This document shows, one piece after another, positions 49,596 to 58,304 of a DNA stretch of 64,000 nt. The stretch covers positions 62,001 through 126,000 of the forward strand of contig NZ_JACTOJ010000007.1 in assembly GCF_032335695.1 (NCBI RefSeq), read 5' to 3'. The DNA is from JACTOJ01 sp032335695 (GTDB lineage: Bacteria; Bacillota; Clostridia; Clostridiales; Clostridiaceae). The position numbers were made by a program, and so were the translations under genes. How positions within the stretch are numbered: the stretch's first letter is position 1; each line of letters starts with the position of its first letter. The notes under the pieces were generated by a model, which saw only the letters and a list, made by a program, of their open reading frames with translations, ran no database searches and was not told where the DNA came from.

Positions 49596-50864
49596 TTATT
49601 TAAATTGAAAATGTTCATAATGAAAGCCCTTTATATTAAGTGCGCTATTTTTAAATTGCTTTTTAAGTATTTCTCTCATAGGCTTTGGCCCGCAGAAATA
49701 AACATCTATAGGTTCATTCTTATTCACATAATTGCTTATAGCCTCTACAGTTACATACCCTCTTTCTTTTGAATTAAATAAATGCAATCTCACATTTTCA
49801 TCTTCTGCCAAAGCTTCTAATTCTTCCGTATAAGCACCTTCCTCCGGATTATTATAAGCATAGAAGAAATCTACAGAATAATTTTGTGAAACTCCAGCTT
49901 GCATAAAACTTCTAAATGGAGTAACTCCAATCCCTCCTGCAATCCAGATTTGATTTTTAACACCTTCCCTGTAATTGAATTTACCATGAGGTCCTGCTAC
50001 CTTAAACTCGTCTCCAACCTTAAGGGTTTCGAATAGCTTCTTTGTGTCATCTCCAAGTCCTTTTATAGTAAATTGTATCTCTCCTTCGATAGGTGCCTCA
50101 CTTATAGTGAATGGATGGGAAAGAAACTTATTATTCTCATTCACTGCTTTTAGGAATGCAAATTGTCCTGGTCTAAAGCTTATGCTGTTTCCTAAGCTCT
50201 TGCCTGTAATCTCTAGAGTATCTTTAGCCACTATGTTTAAGCTTGAAACCTTGAATCTGTATTTAAAAGCAATAATTTCATATAAAAATACGCTATATAC
50301 AGCTGAAGCTATTCCTATTAAATTCACAGCATCCATCCATAAACTGTATGGACTTAACCCTAATGTAGCATAATCTGCACTCCCATAGTAGTGATATATA
50401 CCCATAGCATAAGCAAAAATCATAAATTTATGAATGTTCTTCCACCTGCTGTAATTTAATTTCTTAGCTAAAATAGCAGTAGCAATTAAAATTATAAATA
50501 GATATAAGCTAAAGCTGCCAAACATGGCATATGGATCTCTTGGTATTCTTATTCCATCTTGATGCTGAACTCTTTTTCCTATGCTTATAGTTAAGTCGTG
50601 CATAAATACTAACAGCAAAGCTGACATGCTAAGGTATTTATGATAAATATAGGATTTATCCATTCCGTCAAATAGCTTGTCTAAAACTTCATGTCTAGTA
50701 GATATAAAGTTAATTGCTGCAAAGAATATCATAGAAATTGATGCAAGCAACTGAGAATATTGTGTTACCAACGGTATAACTCTTGTAGGAGTTTCAAAGG
50801 ACCAAAAAACATATGTTATTATTACACTTAATAAAATTATTAAAATTCCTAATTTTTTTTTCAT
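49596..50864 (-). CDS. Ferric-reductase-like flavocytochrome, upstream copy
   Basis: The 422-residue protein has the same layout as the copy downstream, including the HKYLSMSALLLVFMHD and RPGQFAFLKAV/HPFTISEAP/IAGGIGVTPF motifs. Most positions of the C-terminal half are shared, so a duplication of the whole gene is evident. The first external loop differs between the copies (ISIGKRVQHQDGIRIPRD here), which could tune the acceptor. The start ATG 50864 follows GAGGTG. It is directly downstream of the phosphatidyltransferase gene, with a gap of about 11 bases. Confidence 0.84.
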   Translation of the reverse strand: MKKKLGILIILLSVIITYVFWSFETPTRVIPLVTQYSQLLASISMIFFAAINFISTRHEVLDKLFDGMDKSYIYHKYLSMSALLLVFMHDLTISIGKRVQHQDGIRIPRDPYAMFGSFSLYLFIILIATAILAKKLNYSRWKNIHKFMIFAYAMGIYHYYGSADYATLGLSPYSLWMDAVNLIGIASAVYSVFLYEIIAFKYRFKVSSLNIVAKDTLEITGKSLGNSISFRPGQFAFLKAVNENNKFLSHPFTISEAPIEGEIQFTIKGLGDDTKKLFETLKVGDEFKVAGPHGKFNYREGVKNQIWIAGGIGVTPFRSFMQAGVSQNYSVDFFYAYNNPEEGAYTEELEALAEDENVRLHLFNSKERGYVTVEAISNYVNKNEPIDVYFCGPKPMREILKKQFKNSALNIKGFHYEHFQFK

Positions 50865-50875
50865 ATCATACACCT

Positions 50876-51442
50876 CTATTTAATAGTTAACTCTACAGTT
50901 TTTATTGGAGATAGGACAAAGCATCTTCTTATTCTCATATAAGAGGAGTATATTCCAGCCGCTAAAGTAACATATAAAATTAAATTAATAAAATATGCTG
51001 AGCTATCAAACATGCAAGCTAATCCAGGGATTATATAAAATACTGCTGCAACTATTCTTCCTACTTTGTCAAATACAAAAGGATTTTCTGATGTAGTATC
51101 ATAAAATCTTATTATTTTTGATGTAATAGTAAACTCTATAAATTTAATGCATATAAAAGTTAAAAACCACACTGGTATTATTTTCAAGCTTATAAATACT
51201 GAATAGGCTACTAACATGTAAAATAAATCTGCAAATACATCCAATTTAGCTCCCAAAACGGAAGTAATCTGAAATTTTCTAGCTATTTTACCATCTGACA
51301 AATCAGATATGCATATAGTTAAAAATAATGCTAATAAAAAAATATTATGCCCATGTAAATACGCACTATATCCAAATACAAAAGTCATTAAAATTCTAGA
51401 AACGGTAATACTATTAGGCAAAAATTTAATTAACTTTCTCAT
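50876..51442 (-). CDS. CDP-alcohol phosphatidyltransferase
   Basis: The 188-residue membrane protein has the family motif with the conserved Asp and Arg residues: SDLSDGKIARKF, then G, then LDVFADLFYML. Such enzymes attach an alcohol such as glycerol phosphate, serine or inositol phosphate to a CDP-activated lipid. Which alcohol is used cannot be told. The start ATG 51442 follows AAGGGAG. It is the first gene of an operon with the two flavocytochromes, and divergent from the TetR gene. Confidence 0.82.
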   Translation of the reverse strand: MRKLIKFLPNSITVSRILMTFVFGYSAYLHGHNIFLLALFLTICISDLSDGKIARKFQITSVLGAKLDVFADLFYMLVAYSVFISLKIIPVWFLTFICIKFIEFTITSKIIRFYDTTSENPFVFDKVGRIVAAVFYIIPGLACMFDSSAYFINLILYVTLAAGIYSSYMRIRRCFVLSPIKTVELTIK

Positions 51443-51569
51443 TTTTCTAACTCCCTTATACAAAAACACTTTTTATTTATAGATAAAGTATATAAAACCT
51501 TATTTAATCTAAGCTGAGAGTTTCCTTAAAAAAAGCTGAGAAAAAAGTTAATTTTTTTCATAAAATGTA

Positions 51570-51620
51570 TTTACAAATGTCTACCAAGATATATAATAAT
51601 AATAAGTGAGTGCTCACTCA
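51570..51620 (+). promoter_or_regulatory. TetR-gene promoter and operator
   Basis: TTTACA (51570-51575) and TATAAT (51592-51597) are 16 bases apart. They are followed by the palindrome TGAGTG-CT-CACTCA (51607-51620) at the likely start of transcription, a typical TetR autoregulatory operator. Confidence 0.75.
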
Positions 51621-51648
51621 TTAATTCTAAAGGAGGCTTTTAGACCCT

Positions 51649-52263
51649 ATGGCAAGAAAAGCAGCGGAAAACAGAGAAGAAGAAATTTTAAGAGCGGCGG
51701 TTAAAACATTTTCTGAGAAAGGTTTTAATGCTGCTACTACCAGTGAAATAGCTAAAGAGGCAGGCATAGCTGAAGGAACCTTGTTTAGATACTTTAAAAA
51801 TAAAAAAGAGTTATTAAATAAAGTATTTGTTTCTTACTCCCAAATGCTATCAGATGAATTGATAAAAAAACAAGTCGGAAATATATTAATTGAGAACAAA
51901 GATAAGCCACCAAAAGAAATATTAAAAATTCTAATTTTAGACAGAATAAAATTAATTGAAAAAAACATTGATGTATATAGGATAATCTTGACAGAAATAC
52001 AGTATCAGCAAGAGCTAAAAGAAGCAGTAACTATGCATTTTGTTCATGCTGGCAAAAATGTACTGGCAAAATTCATTGAAGAAGGTATAGTTTCGGAAAA
52101 TTTCAGAAGCATCAATGTACTTATAGCGATAAGAACTTTAATAGGAATGGTTGGCATGTACTTAATTCAAAATCACCTCTTTCCTGGCTTAGTAAAGCTC
52201 AACACTGAAGAACAAGTAGATGAAATGGTAGATTTGTTTTTACACGGAATATCTAAGCAATAA
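51649..52263 (+). CDS. TetR-family transcriptional regulator
   Basis: The 204-residue protein has the TetR HTH at residues 8-55 (REEEILRAAVKTFSEKGFNA, TTSEIAKEAGIAEGTLFRYF) and a helical ligand/dimer domain. It is the first gene of a regulator-HlyD-ATPase-permease operon. A palindromic operator over its own promoter suggests it represses the exporter until an inducer binds. AAAGGAGG precedes ATG 51649. Confidence 0.9.
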   Translation: MARKAAENREEEILRAAVKTFSEKGFNAATTSEIAKEAGIAEGTLFRYFKNKKELLNKVFVSYSQMLSDELIKKQVGNILIENKDKPPKEILKILILDRIKLIEKNIDVYRIILTEIQYQQELKEAVTMHFVHAGKNVLAKFIEEGIVSENFRSINVLIAIRTLIGMVGMYLIQNHLFPGLVKLNTEEQVDEMVDLFLHGISKQ

Positions 52264-52282
52264 TTTAAAGGAGTTGTTTAAA

Positions 52283-53026
52283 TTGGCAAATAAAAAGATA
52301 GTTTATGTTCTATTGGTCTCCATATGCTTTAGCTTAGCAGCATGTACAAATAAAGACTTAAATAAGGATAAATACACAGGTACTGTAGAATGCAACAGCT
52401 ACTATATAACCTCTGAGATAAGCGGAAAATTAAATGAAGTAGATTTACAGGAAGGCAGCGATATAAAGAAAGATAGCATTGCTGCAAAAATAAATCCCGA
52501 TGCCTTACAGTTGCAGAAGAATCAAGCTGAAGGAGCACTAGAAGCAGCTCAAGCTCAATACGACAGTCTGACATCTTCTGTTGATGATAATAAAAAGAAA
52601 CAGGCTGAAGGCTCTTTGAAGCAGGCAAAGGCAAATTATGATTTAGCAGATTTAAATCTTTCTAAAAGCGTTATAAAAAGCCAAAATGATGGAATAGTTG
52701 CTGATGTTTTGGTTAATGCGGGTGAAATAGTTCAAGCTGGCAGCAATATAGCTAAAGTTTTAGATACAAACAGCAAATATATAAAAATATATGTGCAAGA
52801 ATCAAAACGTAATGCAATAAAGCTCAATGATAAATTAAATCTATATTACAACTCTTCCAAAGTTGGGACTGGCAAAATTTCCTTTATATCCCCCGAAGCG
52901 GAATTTACTCCTAAAAATACAGAAACCAAGGATGAAAAAAATAATACCGTATTTGAAGTAAAGGTAAAGCTTCCTAATGATTTTCAATATTCCCCTGGAA
53001 CTCTTATAGATGTAGAGGTAAGGTGA
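52283..53026 (+). CDS. HlyD-type membrane fusion lipoprotein of an ABC exporter
   Basis: The 247-residue protein has a lipoprotein signal with the lipobox SLAAC (Cys near residue 21). A biotinyl-lipoyl-like half-domain (TSEISGKLNEVDLQEGSDI) follows, then a helical hairpin (LEAAQAQYDSLTSSVDDNKK) and the second half-domain ending in PGTLIDVEVR. It extends the ABC exporter at the outer face of the membrane. The start TTG 52283 follows AAAGGAG by nine bases; the earlier TTG at 52274 is too close. It is followed at once by the ATPase gene. Confidence 0.86.
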   Translation: MANKKIVYVLLVSICFSLAACTNKDLNKDKYTGTVECNSYYITSEISGKLNEVDLQEGSDIKKDSIAAKINPDALQLQKNQAEGALEAAQAQYDSLTSSVDDNKKKQAEGSLKQAKANYDLADLNLSKSVIKSQNDGIVADVLVNAGEIVQAGSNIAKVLDTNSKYIKIYVQESKRNAIKLNDKLNLYYNSSKVGTGKISFISPEAEFTPKNTETKDEKNNTVFEVKVKLPNDFQYSPGTLIDVEVR

Positions 53027-53032
53027 TTTATT

Positions 53033-53827
53033 ATGGATTCTAATACTAATGCTATTGAAATAAAGTCCCTTACTAAAAAATTTGCTGATTTTACCGCTGT
53101 AGATAATATAAGCTTCAATGTTCCAAAAGGAAAAATATATGGTTTTTTAGGACCTAATGGCTCTGGAAAATCTACTACTATAAGAATGCTTTGCGGTGTT
53201 CTTCCTCCTACCAGCGGCACTGCCTATGTTCTTGGCTACGATGTAAGAAAGAATAGAGAAAAAATTAAAGCGAAAATAGGTTATATGTCGCAAAAATTTA
53301 GTTTATATGAGGATCTTACCGTTAATGAAAATCTAAATTTCTATGCTGGAATTTACGGACTTAACAAAAATCAGAGAGAAGAGAGAAAAAAATATATAAT
53401 AGCAATGGCCGGCTTAAATGGACGAGAAAATAATATCACGGGACACCTTTCTGGAGGCTGGAAGCAAAGACTTGCCCTAGGCTGTGCACTGATTCATACT
53501 CCTGAAATATTAGTACTAGATGAACCCACTGCAGGAGTGGATCCAGTTTCGCGAAGAATTTTCTGGGAAATGATTTATACCCTTTCTCAGGAAGGCATAA
53601 CCATTCTTGTAACTACTCATTATATGGATGAGGCGGAAAGCTGCGATATGCTGTCTTTCATATTCAATAGCAAGCTGATAGCTATTGGAAGTCCCAAAGA
53701 ACTTATTGAAAAGGAAAATGTCAATAATTTGGAGGACGTGTTTATAAAATATGTTGAAGAAACCACTAATGAAAAAATTCAGAACTCCTTTGAGGAACTA
53801 AAAAAGATGGTTAGGAAGGAGATGTAG
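53033..53827 (+). CDS. ABC transporter ATPase subunit
   Basis: The 264-residue ATPase has Walker A GPNGSGKST, Q-loop MSQKFSLYEDLTVNENL, signature LSGGWKQR and Walker B ILVLDEPTAGVDP, plus the switch His in VTTHYMDEAE. It is of the type that energises ABC-2 drug or antibiotic exporters (YbhF-like). It sits between the HlyD protein and the permease. Confidence 0.95.
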   Translation: MDSNTNAIEIKSLTKKFADFTAVDNISFNVPKGKIYGFLGPNGSGKSTTIRMLCGVLPPTSGTAYVLGYDVRKNREKIKAKIGYMSQKFSLYEDLTVNENLNFYAGIYGLNKNQREERKKYIIAMAGLNGRENNITGHLSGGWKQRLALGCALIHTPEILVLDEPTAGVDPVSRRIFWEMIYTLSQEGITILVTTHYMDEAESCDMLSFIFNSKLIAIGSPKELIEKENVNNLEDVFIKYVEETTNEKIQNSFEELKKMVRKEM

Positions 53828-53829
53828 GT

Positions 53830-54966
53830 ATGAATCTTCAAAGATTTTTATCCATAGTAAAAAAAGAATTTATACAGCTTAAACGTGATAGAGCCAGCTT
53901 TGGCATAGCCATAATGATGCCTATTATCATGATTCTCCTATTTGGATATGCAGTAAACACAGAATTAGATAATATATCCATGCAGGTGGTAGATCAAAGT
54001 AACTCTACAGAAAGCAGAGAATTAATTCAAAGTTTTAAGAACACAGGGTATTTTAAAATTGTATCTAAGGAAAATAGTATAACAGTAGTTAAGGATAATA
54101 TAGATAAAGGAAAAATCCATGCAGCTTTGATAATACCTCCAGATTTCAGTACAAAGCTCTTAAATAAATCTCTGTCAACTGTGCAGCTTCTAATAGATGG
54201 CTCAGATCCAACTACTGCAAGAACTGCCTTTAGCAGCGGAGTCATATCCGGTCAGCAATATGGAGCTAACAAGATGCAGCAATTGAATGAAAAGCTCAAT
54301 AAGACTGCCCTTGCCTCTGGAGTTCAGGTTAATACAAAAGTACTATACAATCCTGACTTAAGTAATCAAAGTTTCACTATTCCAGGTTTGATAGGACTTA
54401 TAATGCAAAATATAACCATTTTATTAACAGCCTTTGCACTAGTTAGAGAACGAGAAAGAGGAACTATAGAACAGCTTACTGTATCCCCCTTAACATCAGC
54501 AGAAATAATTTTAGGAAAACTCATTCCCTATATCTTCATAGGCTTCTTTGATTTTCTGCTGTCCTTAGCCTTAGGCATAAAGTGGTTTAATGTTCCAATC
54601 CACGGAAATCTGCTGCTTCTCATATTTTTAGGAGTTGGCTTCGTAATATGTGCTTTATCCATAGGCATACTGATATCCACTGTATCCAAAACTCAGCTTC
54701 AAGCAATGCAGCTTACAATACTTGTGCTTCTTCCAAGCATTCTTCTTTCAGGCTTTGTTTTTCCTAGAGAGGCCATGCCAAAGCTCATACAGCTTATAGG
54801 AAATGTACTTCCACTTACCTACTTTCTTAATATATTGAGAGGAATAATTACCAAAGGGGTAAGCTTTAGCTATCTCTTAAACGATGTAGCCGCCCTATGC
54901 ATATTAGGTGTAATCCTTCTTACCGCCAGCATAGCCAGGTTTGCATTAAAGCCCTATAACAGCTGA
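53830..54966 (+). CDS. ABC-2 type transporter permease
   Basis: The 378-residue permease has one N-terminal membrane helix, a large external domain (about 45-170) and five further helices from about residue 178. Motifs typical of YbhS/YbhR-type ABC-2 permeases are KKEFIQLKRDRASFGIAIMM, VRERERGTIEQLTVSPL and LPLTYFLNILRGIITKG. Only one permease gene is present, so it probably works as a homodimer. AGGAAGGAGATG precedes ATG 53830. Confidence 0.92.
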   Translation: MNLQRFLSIVKKEFIQLKRDRASFGIAIMMPIIMILLFGYAVNTELDNISMQVVDQSNSTESRELIQSFKNTGYFKIVSKENSITVVKDNIDKGKIHAALIIPPDFSTKLLNKSLSTVQLLIDGSDPTTARTAFSSGVISGQQYGANKMQQLNEKLNKTALASGVQVNTKVLYNPDLSNQSFTIPGLIGLIMQNITILLTAFALVRERERGTIEQLTVSPLTSAEIILGKLIPYIFIGFFDFLLSLALGIKWFNVPIHGNLLLLIFLGVGFVICALSIGILISTVSKTQLQAMQLTILVLLPSILLSGFVFPREAMPKLIQLIGNVLPLTYFLNILRGIITKGVSFSYLLNDVAALCILGVILLTASIARFALKPYNS

Positions 54967-55005
54967 AAAACTATCAAAGAAACTTTTATTCATTTGCAAA
55001 TGTCA

Positions 55006-55040
55006 TAAAAAGCCCTGTTTAAACCAAACAGGGCTTTTTA
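55006..55040. terminator. Bidirectional terminator between the ABC operon and the CBS gene
   Basis: AAAGCCCTGTTT (55009-55020) pairs with AAACAGGGCTTT (55026-55037), with A and T runs outside. It serves both converging transcripts. Confidence 0.9.
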
Positions 55041-55054
55041 CTGAATGTATATAA

Positions 55055-55432
55055 TTAATCTCGAGTACTAAAATAATCTAATAAGTCTTCTATGCTTATG
55101 ATCCCTATAACCTTGCCTTCTTCAACTACCGGCATAGAAATTATGTTCTTTTCTCTAAGCTTCTTAGCCGCTGCCAAAATATCTTCCTCAGGAGATACAG
55201 TTATTACTGATTTTGACATTACCCAGTCTACCGGGCAGCTGTCATAATGTCCTGGACTAGTCATAAATCTATATATATCAGCTTTAACAACCATGCCCAC
55301 TAGATTATTTAACTCATCAATTACTGGAAGTCCATTGATATGAAGCTTGTTCATTAATGCTAAAACCCCATCTATGGTATCGTTTACTTTCACTGTGTAA
55401 TTTTTAGTCTTCATGATATCCTTTATAACCAT
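55055..55432 (-). CDS. CBS-domain pair protein
   Basis: The 125-residue protein is two CBS repeats and nothing more. The first runs from MKTKNYTVKVNDTIDGVLAL to INGLPVIDELNNLVGMV, the second from MSKSVITVSPEEDILAAAKK to ISMPVVEEGKVIGIISIEDL. Such stand-alone pairs bind adenine nucleotides and regulate partners, which are not identified here. GGGAGATGATG precedes ATG 55432. Confidence 0.9.
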   Translation of the reverse strand: MVIKDIMKTKNYTVKVNDTIDGVLALMNKLHINGLPVIDELNNLVGMVVKADIYRFMTSPGHYDSCPVDWVMSKSVITVSPEEDILAAAKKLREKNIISMPVVEEGKVIGIISIEDLLDYFSTRD

Positions 55433-55758
55433 AACATCATCTCCCTTATTAATTTCTATATAAATATTTTACTACATATATACAAATTTATCTATGTAAA
55501 AATCATTATACTGCAATTCGTAATATGAAATTTTAAGAAAGATAATAGCAAAGAACAGTTAAGACGTAAGAAATAAGAATTGTGGTTACTCTTATTCTCT
55601 CTTTAAAAATCCGGCTAAACAAGCTGAGAATCCTATAATCTGCATCATTATATATAGGGTATCATCACTGCTTAAAAATATTTGTCTAAAAAATGCATAT
55701 ATGTATAGAGTTTTGAACAAACTAAAATCTAAATATGATTACTAAAGGAGTATATGCA
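55433..55758. other. Gene-free gap with the second dispersed repeat
   Basis: No gene is seen. The gap holds the leader of the CBS gene, copy B of the second repeat (55512-55604) and about 150 AT-rich bases upstream of the secreted-protein gene. No strong promoter was picked. Confidence 0.5.
55512..55604. repeat. Second dispersed repeat, copy B
   Basis: The first 23 bases are identical to 29693-29715. Further on, AAGAACAGTTAAGA and TTATTCTCTCTTTA resemble the corresponding parts of copy A, with the middle shortened. Confidence 0.5.
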
Positions 55759-56409
55759 ATGAAGAAAATCCTAAAAAATATATTGTTCTCACTATTTACA
55801 TTATCCTTAGTCTTAACACCAGTTAGTGCTCAAACTCTGGATGGTAAAGCACCTAAGGATATAACTTATAACAAAACTGCCTGTGATTTAATATGGGAAG
55901 AGAGAAAACTTTGGATAGATCATGTTTTATGGACCAGAAGTGTTATTGTAAGTGATTTAGCTTCACTTGAGGATAAAGGCCCAGTATTGGAAAGGCTTCT
56001 TAAAAACCAAGATGATATTGGTAATTCAATAAAACCTTACTATGGAGAAGAAACCGGAAATAAACTTGCAGCTATGTTAAGAGAACATATAGAACTTGCG
56101 GGGAAAGTTACCGATGCCGCTAAAAATGACAATAAAGCTGACTTTGAGAAATATAATAAATTATGGTATGAAAATGCGGATCAGATAGCTGATTTTCTAA
56201 GTAGTGCCAACCCAAACTATTCAGATAAGGTTCTAAAGGATATGCTGCATAGGCATCTAGAGTATATTACAGCTCAAGTTGTAGCTAGATTAAATAAAGA
56301 TTGGATTTCAGATATTACTGCCTTTGACAAAGGCGAGGATCACATGATAATGTTCTCGGATATACTTACTGATGGCATAATTAGACAGTTTCCTAAAAAA
56401 TTTAAATAA
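55759..56409 (+). CDS. Secreted helical protein of unknown function
   Basis: The 216-residue protein starts at ATG 55759 after AAAGGAG. It has a clear signal peptide (residues 1-17 with cleavage after VSA). The mature part is helical, rich in Trp, His and Glu: IWEERKLWIDHVLWTRSVIV, IKPYYGEETGNKLAAML and MLHRHLEYITAQVVARLN. The regular His/Glu spacing would suit a metal- or cofactor-binding four-helix bundle, but that is speculation. Relatives are mostly annotated as hypothetical. Confidence 0.65.
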   Translation: MKKILKNILFSLFTLSLVLTPVSAQTLDGKAPKDITYNKTACDLIWEERKLWIDHVLWTRSVIVSDLASLEDKGPVLERLLKNQDDIGNSIKPYYGEETGNKLAAMLREHIELAGKVTDAAKNDNKADFEKYNKLWYENADQIADFLSSANPNYSDKVLKDMLHRHLEYITAQVVARLNKDWISDITAFDKGEDHMIMFSDILTDGIIRQFPKKFK

Positions 56410-56516
56410 TTTACTAATAAAAAGCCATCATAAAGGCTTGAGCATGACGAAGGCATCATCAACAATGCCTTCTCATCCAAGTTTTGGCTCTATAAGGCAA
56501 TTAATAAGTTTTATAA

Positions 56517-56942
56517 TTATGCTTCCTTTAAACCGGAACTGAAGCAAAAATACTTTACCAATCTTTCATATATTGTTATTGCTCTCCTATTAAATTTTGC
56601 AACAAACAAAGCTATCTTATTAAACTTATATTCTTTCCTTCCAAAAGCGATTATAGCTTCTACTATTTCTGTGCCCATGCCCTTTCCCGTCAATTCAGGT
56701 CTCATTTGTACTCCAAGCATGAATTGATTTTCTTCCTCATCATAATTGAAACTACAATTACCAATTAACTCACCTTTTTCATTGTATATAGTAAATGTAT
56801 TTTGTTCATTATGCATATTTCTTGCCCATTGCTTCTTAGTTTCTGTTTTATCATTATCATAAAAAGAGTATATTCCTTCATATTTCCATGTAGCTATATC
56901 ATTAGAGTCACTTTCTATTGGTTTCCTAAATTCTATATTCAT
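56517..56942 (-). CDS. GNAT-family N-acetyltransferase, possibly C-terminally altered
   Basis: The 141-residue protein has the GNAT acetyl-CoA loop MRPELTGKGMGTEIVEAIIA preceded by IGNCSFNYDEEENQFMLGV, and a conserved ARFNRRAITIYERL-like helix (NRRAITIYERL). After that, relatives continue with a GF motif and two beta strands. Here the chain ends in a dissimilar VKYFCFSSGLKEA. The last about 20 residues may be out of frame. The start ATG 56942 follows GGAGGTGG. Confidence 0.7.
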   Translation of the reverse strand: MNIEFRKPIESDSNDIATWKYEGIYSFYDNDKTETKKQWARNMHNEQNTFTIYNEKGELIGNCSFNYDEEENQFMLGVQMRPELTGKGMGTEIVEAIIAFGRKEYKFNKIALFVAKFNRRAITIYERLVKYFCFSSGLKEA

Positions 56943-57082
56943 TGTCTCCACCTCCGAAATTAAATATCACTTATATACTAACCTTCAGAGTATTAATTTA
57001 AAATCCTAAAAATAACTATTAATTAAACTTGAGCCTCCAAATTAATTTATATACTAGATTTTGGAATTTGAAGCATAAAATA

Positions 57083-57126
57083 AAGGGTATTTTCTCATGA
57101 ATTAATATCAATAAGAAAATACCCTT
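57083..57126 (-). terminator. Intrinsic terminator of the PEBP gene
   Basis: AAGGGTATTTTCT and AGAAAATACCCTT form a 13-bp stem with an 18-base loop. On the minus strand TTATTTTA follows. It is next to a repeat copy. Confidence 0.75.
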
Positions 57127-57128
57127 AT

Positions 57129-57169
57129 GGCTATATTTTAAAATGTTGATATACTCTTAAGACATAGCC
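57129..57169. repeat. Short copy of the palindromic repeat at the PEBP stop codon
   Basis: GGCTATATTTTAAAATGTTG is followed by ATATACTCTTAAGACATAGC. Its right end overlaps the TAG stop codon (57169-57171) of the PEBP gene. Confidence 0.7.
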
Positions 57170-57666
57170 TAATTACTATAAGTCCCTTTTATAGTAGCTT
57201 GATCTAAAATATGACTTTCCATAGCTCTAAACATTTCATTCATGTAAAACCCTTCTTCTAGGTTCAATTTAGTATCTAAGGCATATACGTGAAGCTCATA
57301 AACATGAGGTGCATCTGGAGGTGCCATTCCACCATAGCCCATAGATAATTCTTTAGAAGTTTCTCCAAGTGGACTGTACCAGCTATTTACTCCTTGTACA
57401 AAATTCTTTTTGGTAACACTTGCATTTTCCTCTAATTCAGATTCTAATATATTAGCGGCGGTCCAATGAATCCATGAAAATCCGCATACGGGGACAGCAT
57501 CCCTATCTTCTAAGAGTATGGCGAAGGATACAGTGCCTTCAGGTTGATTTTCAATTTTAATTGGCAATGAATATGTAGGAATATCTGCAGAATTAAATTT
57601 ATTTCCTCTTTTTCCATACTTGTCTTCTATTACACCATTTATAATTCCAGAGCTTGTTATCTTCAT
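57169..57666 (-). CDS. YbhB/YbcL-type PEBP family protein
   Basis: The 165-residue protein matches bacterial phosphatidylethanolamine-binding-like proteins. It shows the ligand-site patterns FAILLEDRDAVPVCGFSWIH and YGGMAPPDAPHVYELHVYAL, and a C-terminal Ala/His-rich helix. Its ligand is unknown. TAGGAGGA precedes ATG 57666. It is downstream of the HxlR gene on the same strand. Confidence 0.87.
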   Translation of the reverse strand: MKITSSGIINGVIEDKYGKRGNKFNSADIPTYSLPIKIENQPEGTVSFAILLEDRDAVPVCGFSWIHWTAANILESELEENASVTKKNFVQGVNSWYSPLGETSKELSMGYGGMAPPDAPHVYELHVYALDTKLNLEEGFYMNEMFRAMESHILDQATIKGTYSN

Positions 57667-57729
57667 CTCTCTCAATCCTCCTATAATAAGTTTAAGCATA
57701 TTATATATTTTGCTGCTTTTATAGTAAAT

Positions 57730-57749
57730 TACCTACTTTTTAGTGGGTA
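57730..57749. promoter_or_regulatory. Probable HxlR operator
   Basis: TACCTACT-TTTT-AGTGGGTA is an inverted repeat with one mismatch, just upstream of the PEBP gene and five bases beyond the HxlR stop. It is related in style to the site at 3396-3412. Confidence 0.45.
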
Positions 57750-57753
57750 TTAA

Positions 57754-58113
57754 TTATATTATTCCTCTTTCTTTCAAGACACATTCTTGACCATTGTCTA
57801 TCATATATTCTACTCCCAAGCTTTGCATTATAGTAAGTGCCTCCATTATCTTTTTTCCTCTTGTTTCAGTTAAAAAGTATTCTACTTTAAGAGGATATCC
57901 CTCATAGGATATTTTATCTACAAAACCAAAATTCATAAGTTCCTTTAACTGCTGAAGCAGCATTTTTTCGCTTATTCCATTAATATCTCTTTTTAAACTT
58001 GAAAGTGAAGTTTTGCCAAGCCTAAGTCTCCACAATATTATTGGCTTCCATTTGCCCTTAAGCATATCATGAGTTAATTCTAACGGACATGTAAATTCAT
58101 CTCTTAGCTTCAT
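57754..58113 (-). CDS. HxlR-family transcriptional regulator
   Basis: The 119-residue winged-helix protein has CPLELTHDMLKGKWKPIILW, the recognition region LKRDINGISEKMLLQQLKEL and the wing YFLTETRGKKIME. It carries Cys9 at the usual redox position for the family. It is upstream of and co-directional with the PEBP gene, and an operator lies between them. GGAGGAAAA precedes ATG 58113. Confidence 0.87.
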   Translation of the reverse strand: MKLRDEFTCPLELTHDMLKGKWKPIILWRLRLGKTSLSSLKRDINGISEKMLLQQLKELMNFGFVDKISYEGYPLKVEYFLTETRGKKIMEALTIMQSLGVEYMIDNGQECVLKERGII

Positions 58114-58192
58114 AAATATTTTCCTCCAACTAAAAATTATCGCAATTTTTTACTATATATAATTTTTCATATACCTTATATTTTAAAAATAA

Positions 58193-58272
58193 GCTATGTT
58201 TTAAGAGACTATTTATATAGACTTTAATTGCTCTAAAACCAAAAGATAATATTAGCATTTTAAAACAAAGCC
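58193..58272. repeat. Short (80 bp) copy of the palindromic repeat upstream of the DUF2000 gene
   Basis: GCTATGTTTTAAGAGACT, ATAGACTTTAATTGCTCTAA and GATAATATTAGCATTTTAAA then ACAAAGCC. The ends match the 40392 copy closely. It lies 30 bases upstream of the start, across the promoter region. Confidence 0.7.
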
Positions 58273-58304
58273 TAAAAATAATGTGTTAAAAGGAGGTTTT
58301 CAAT

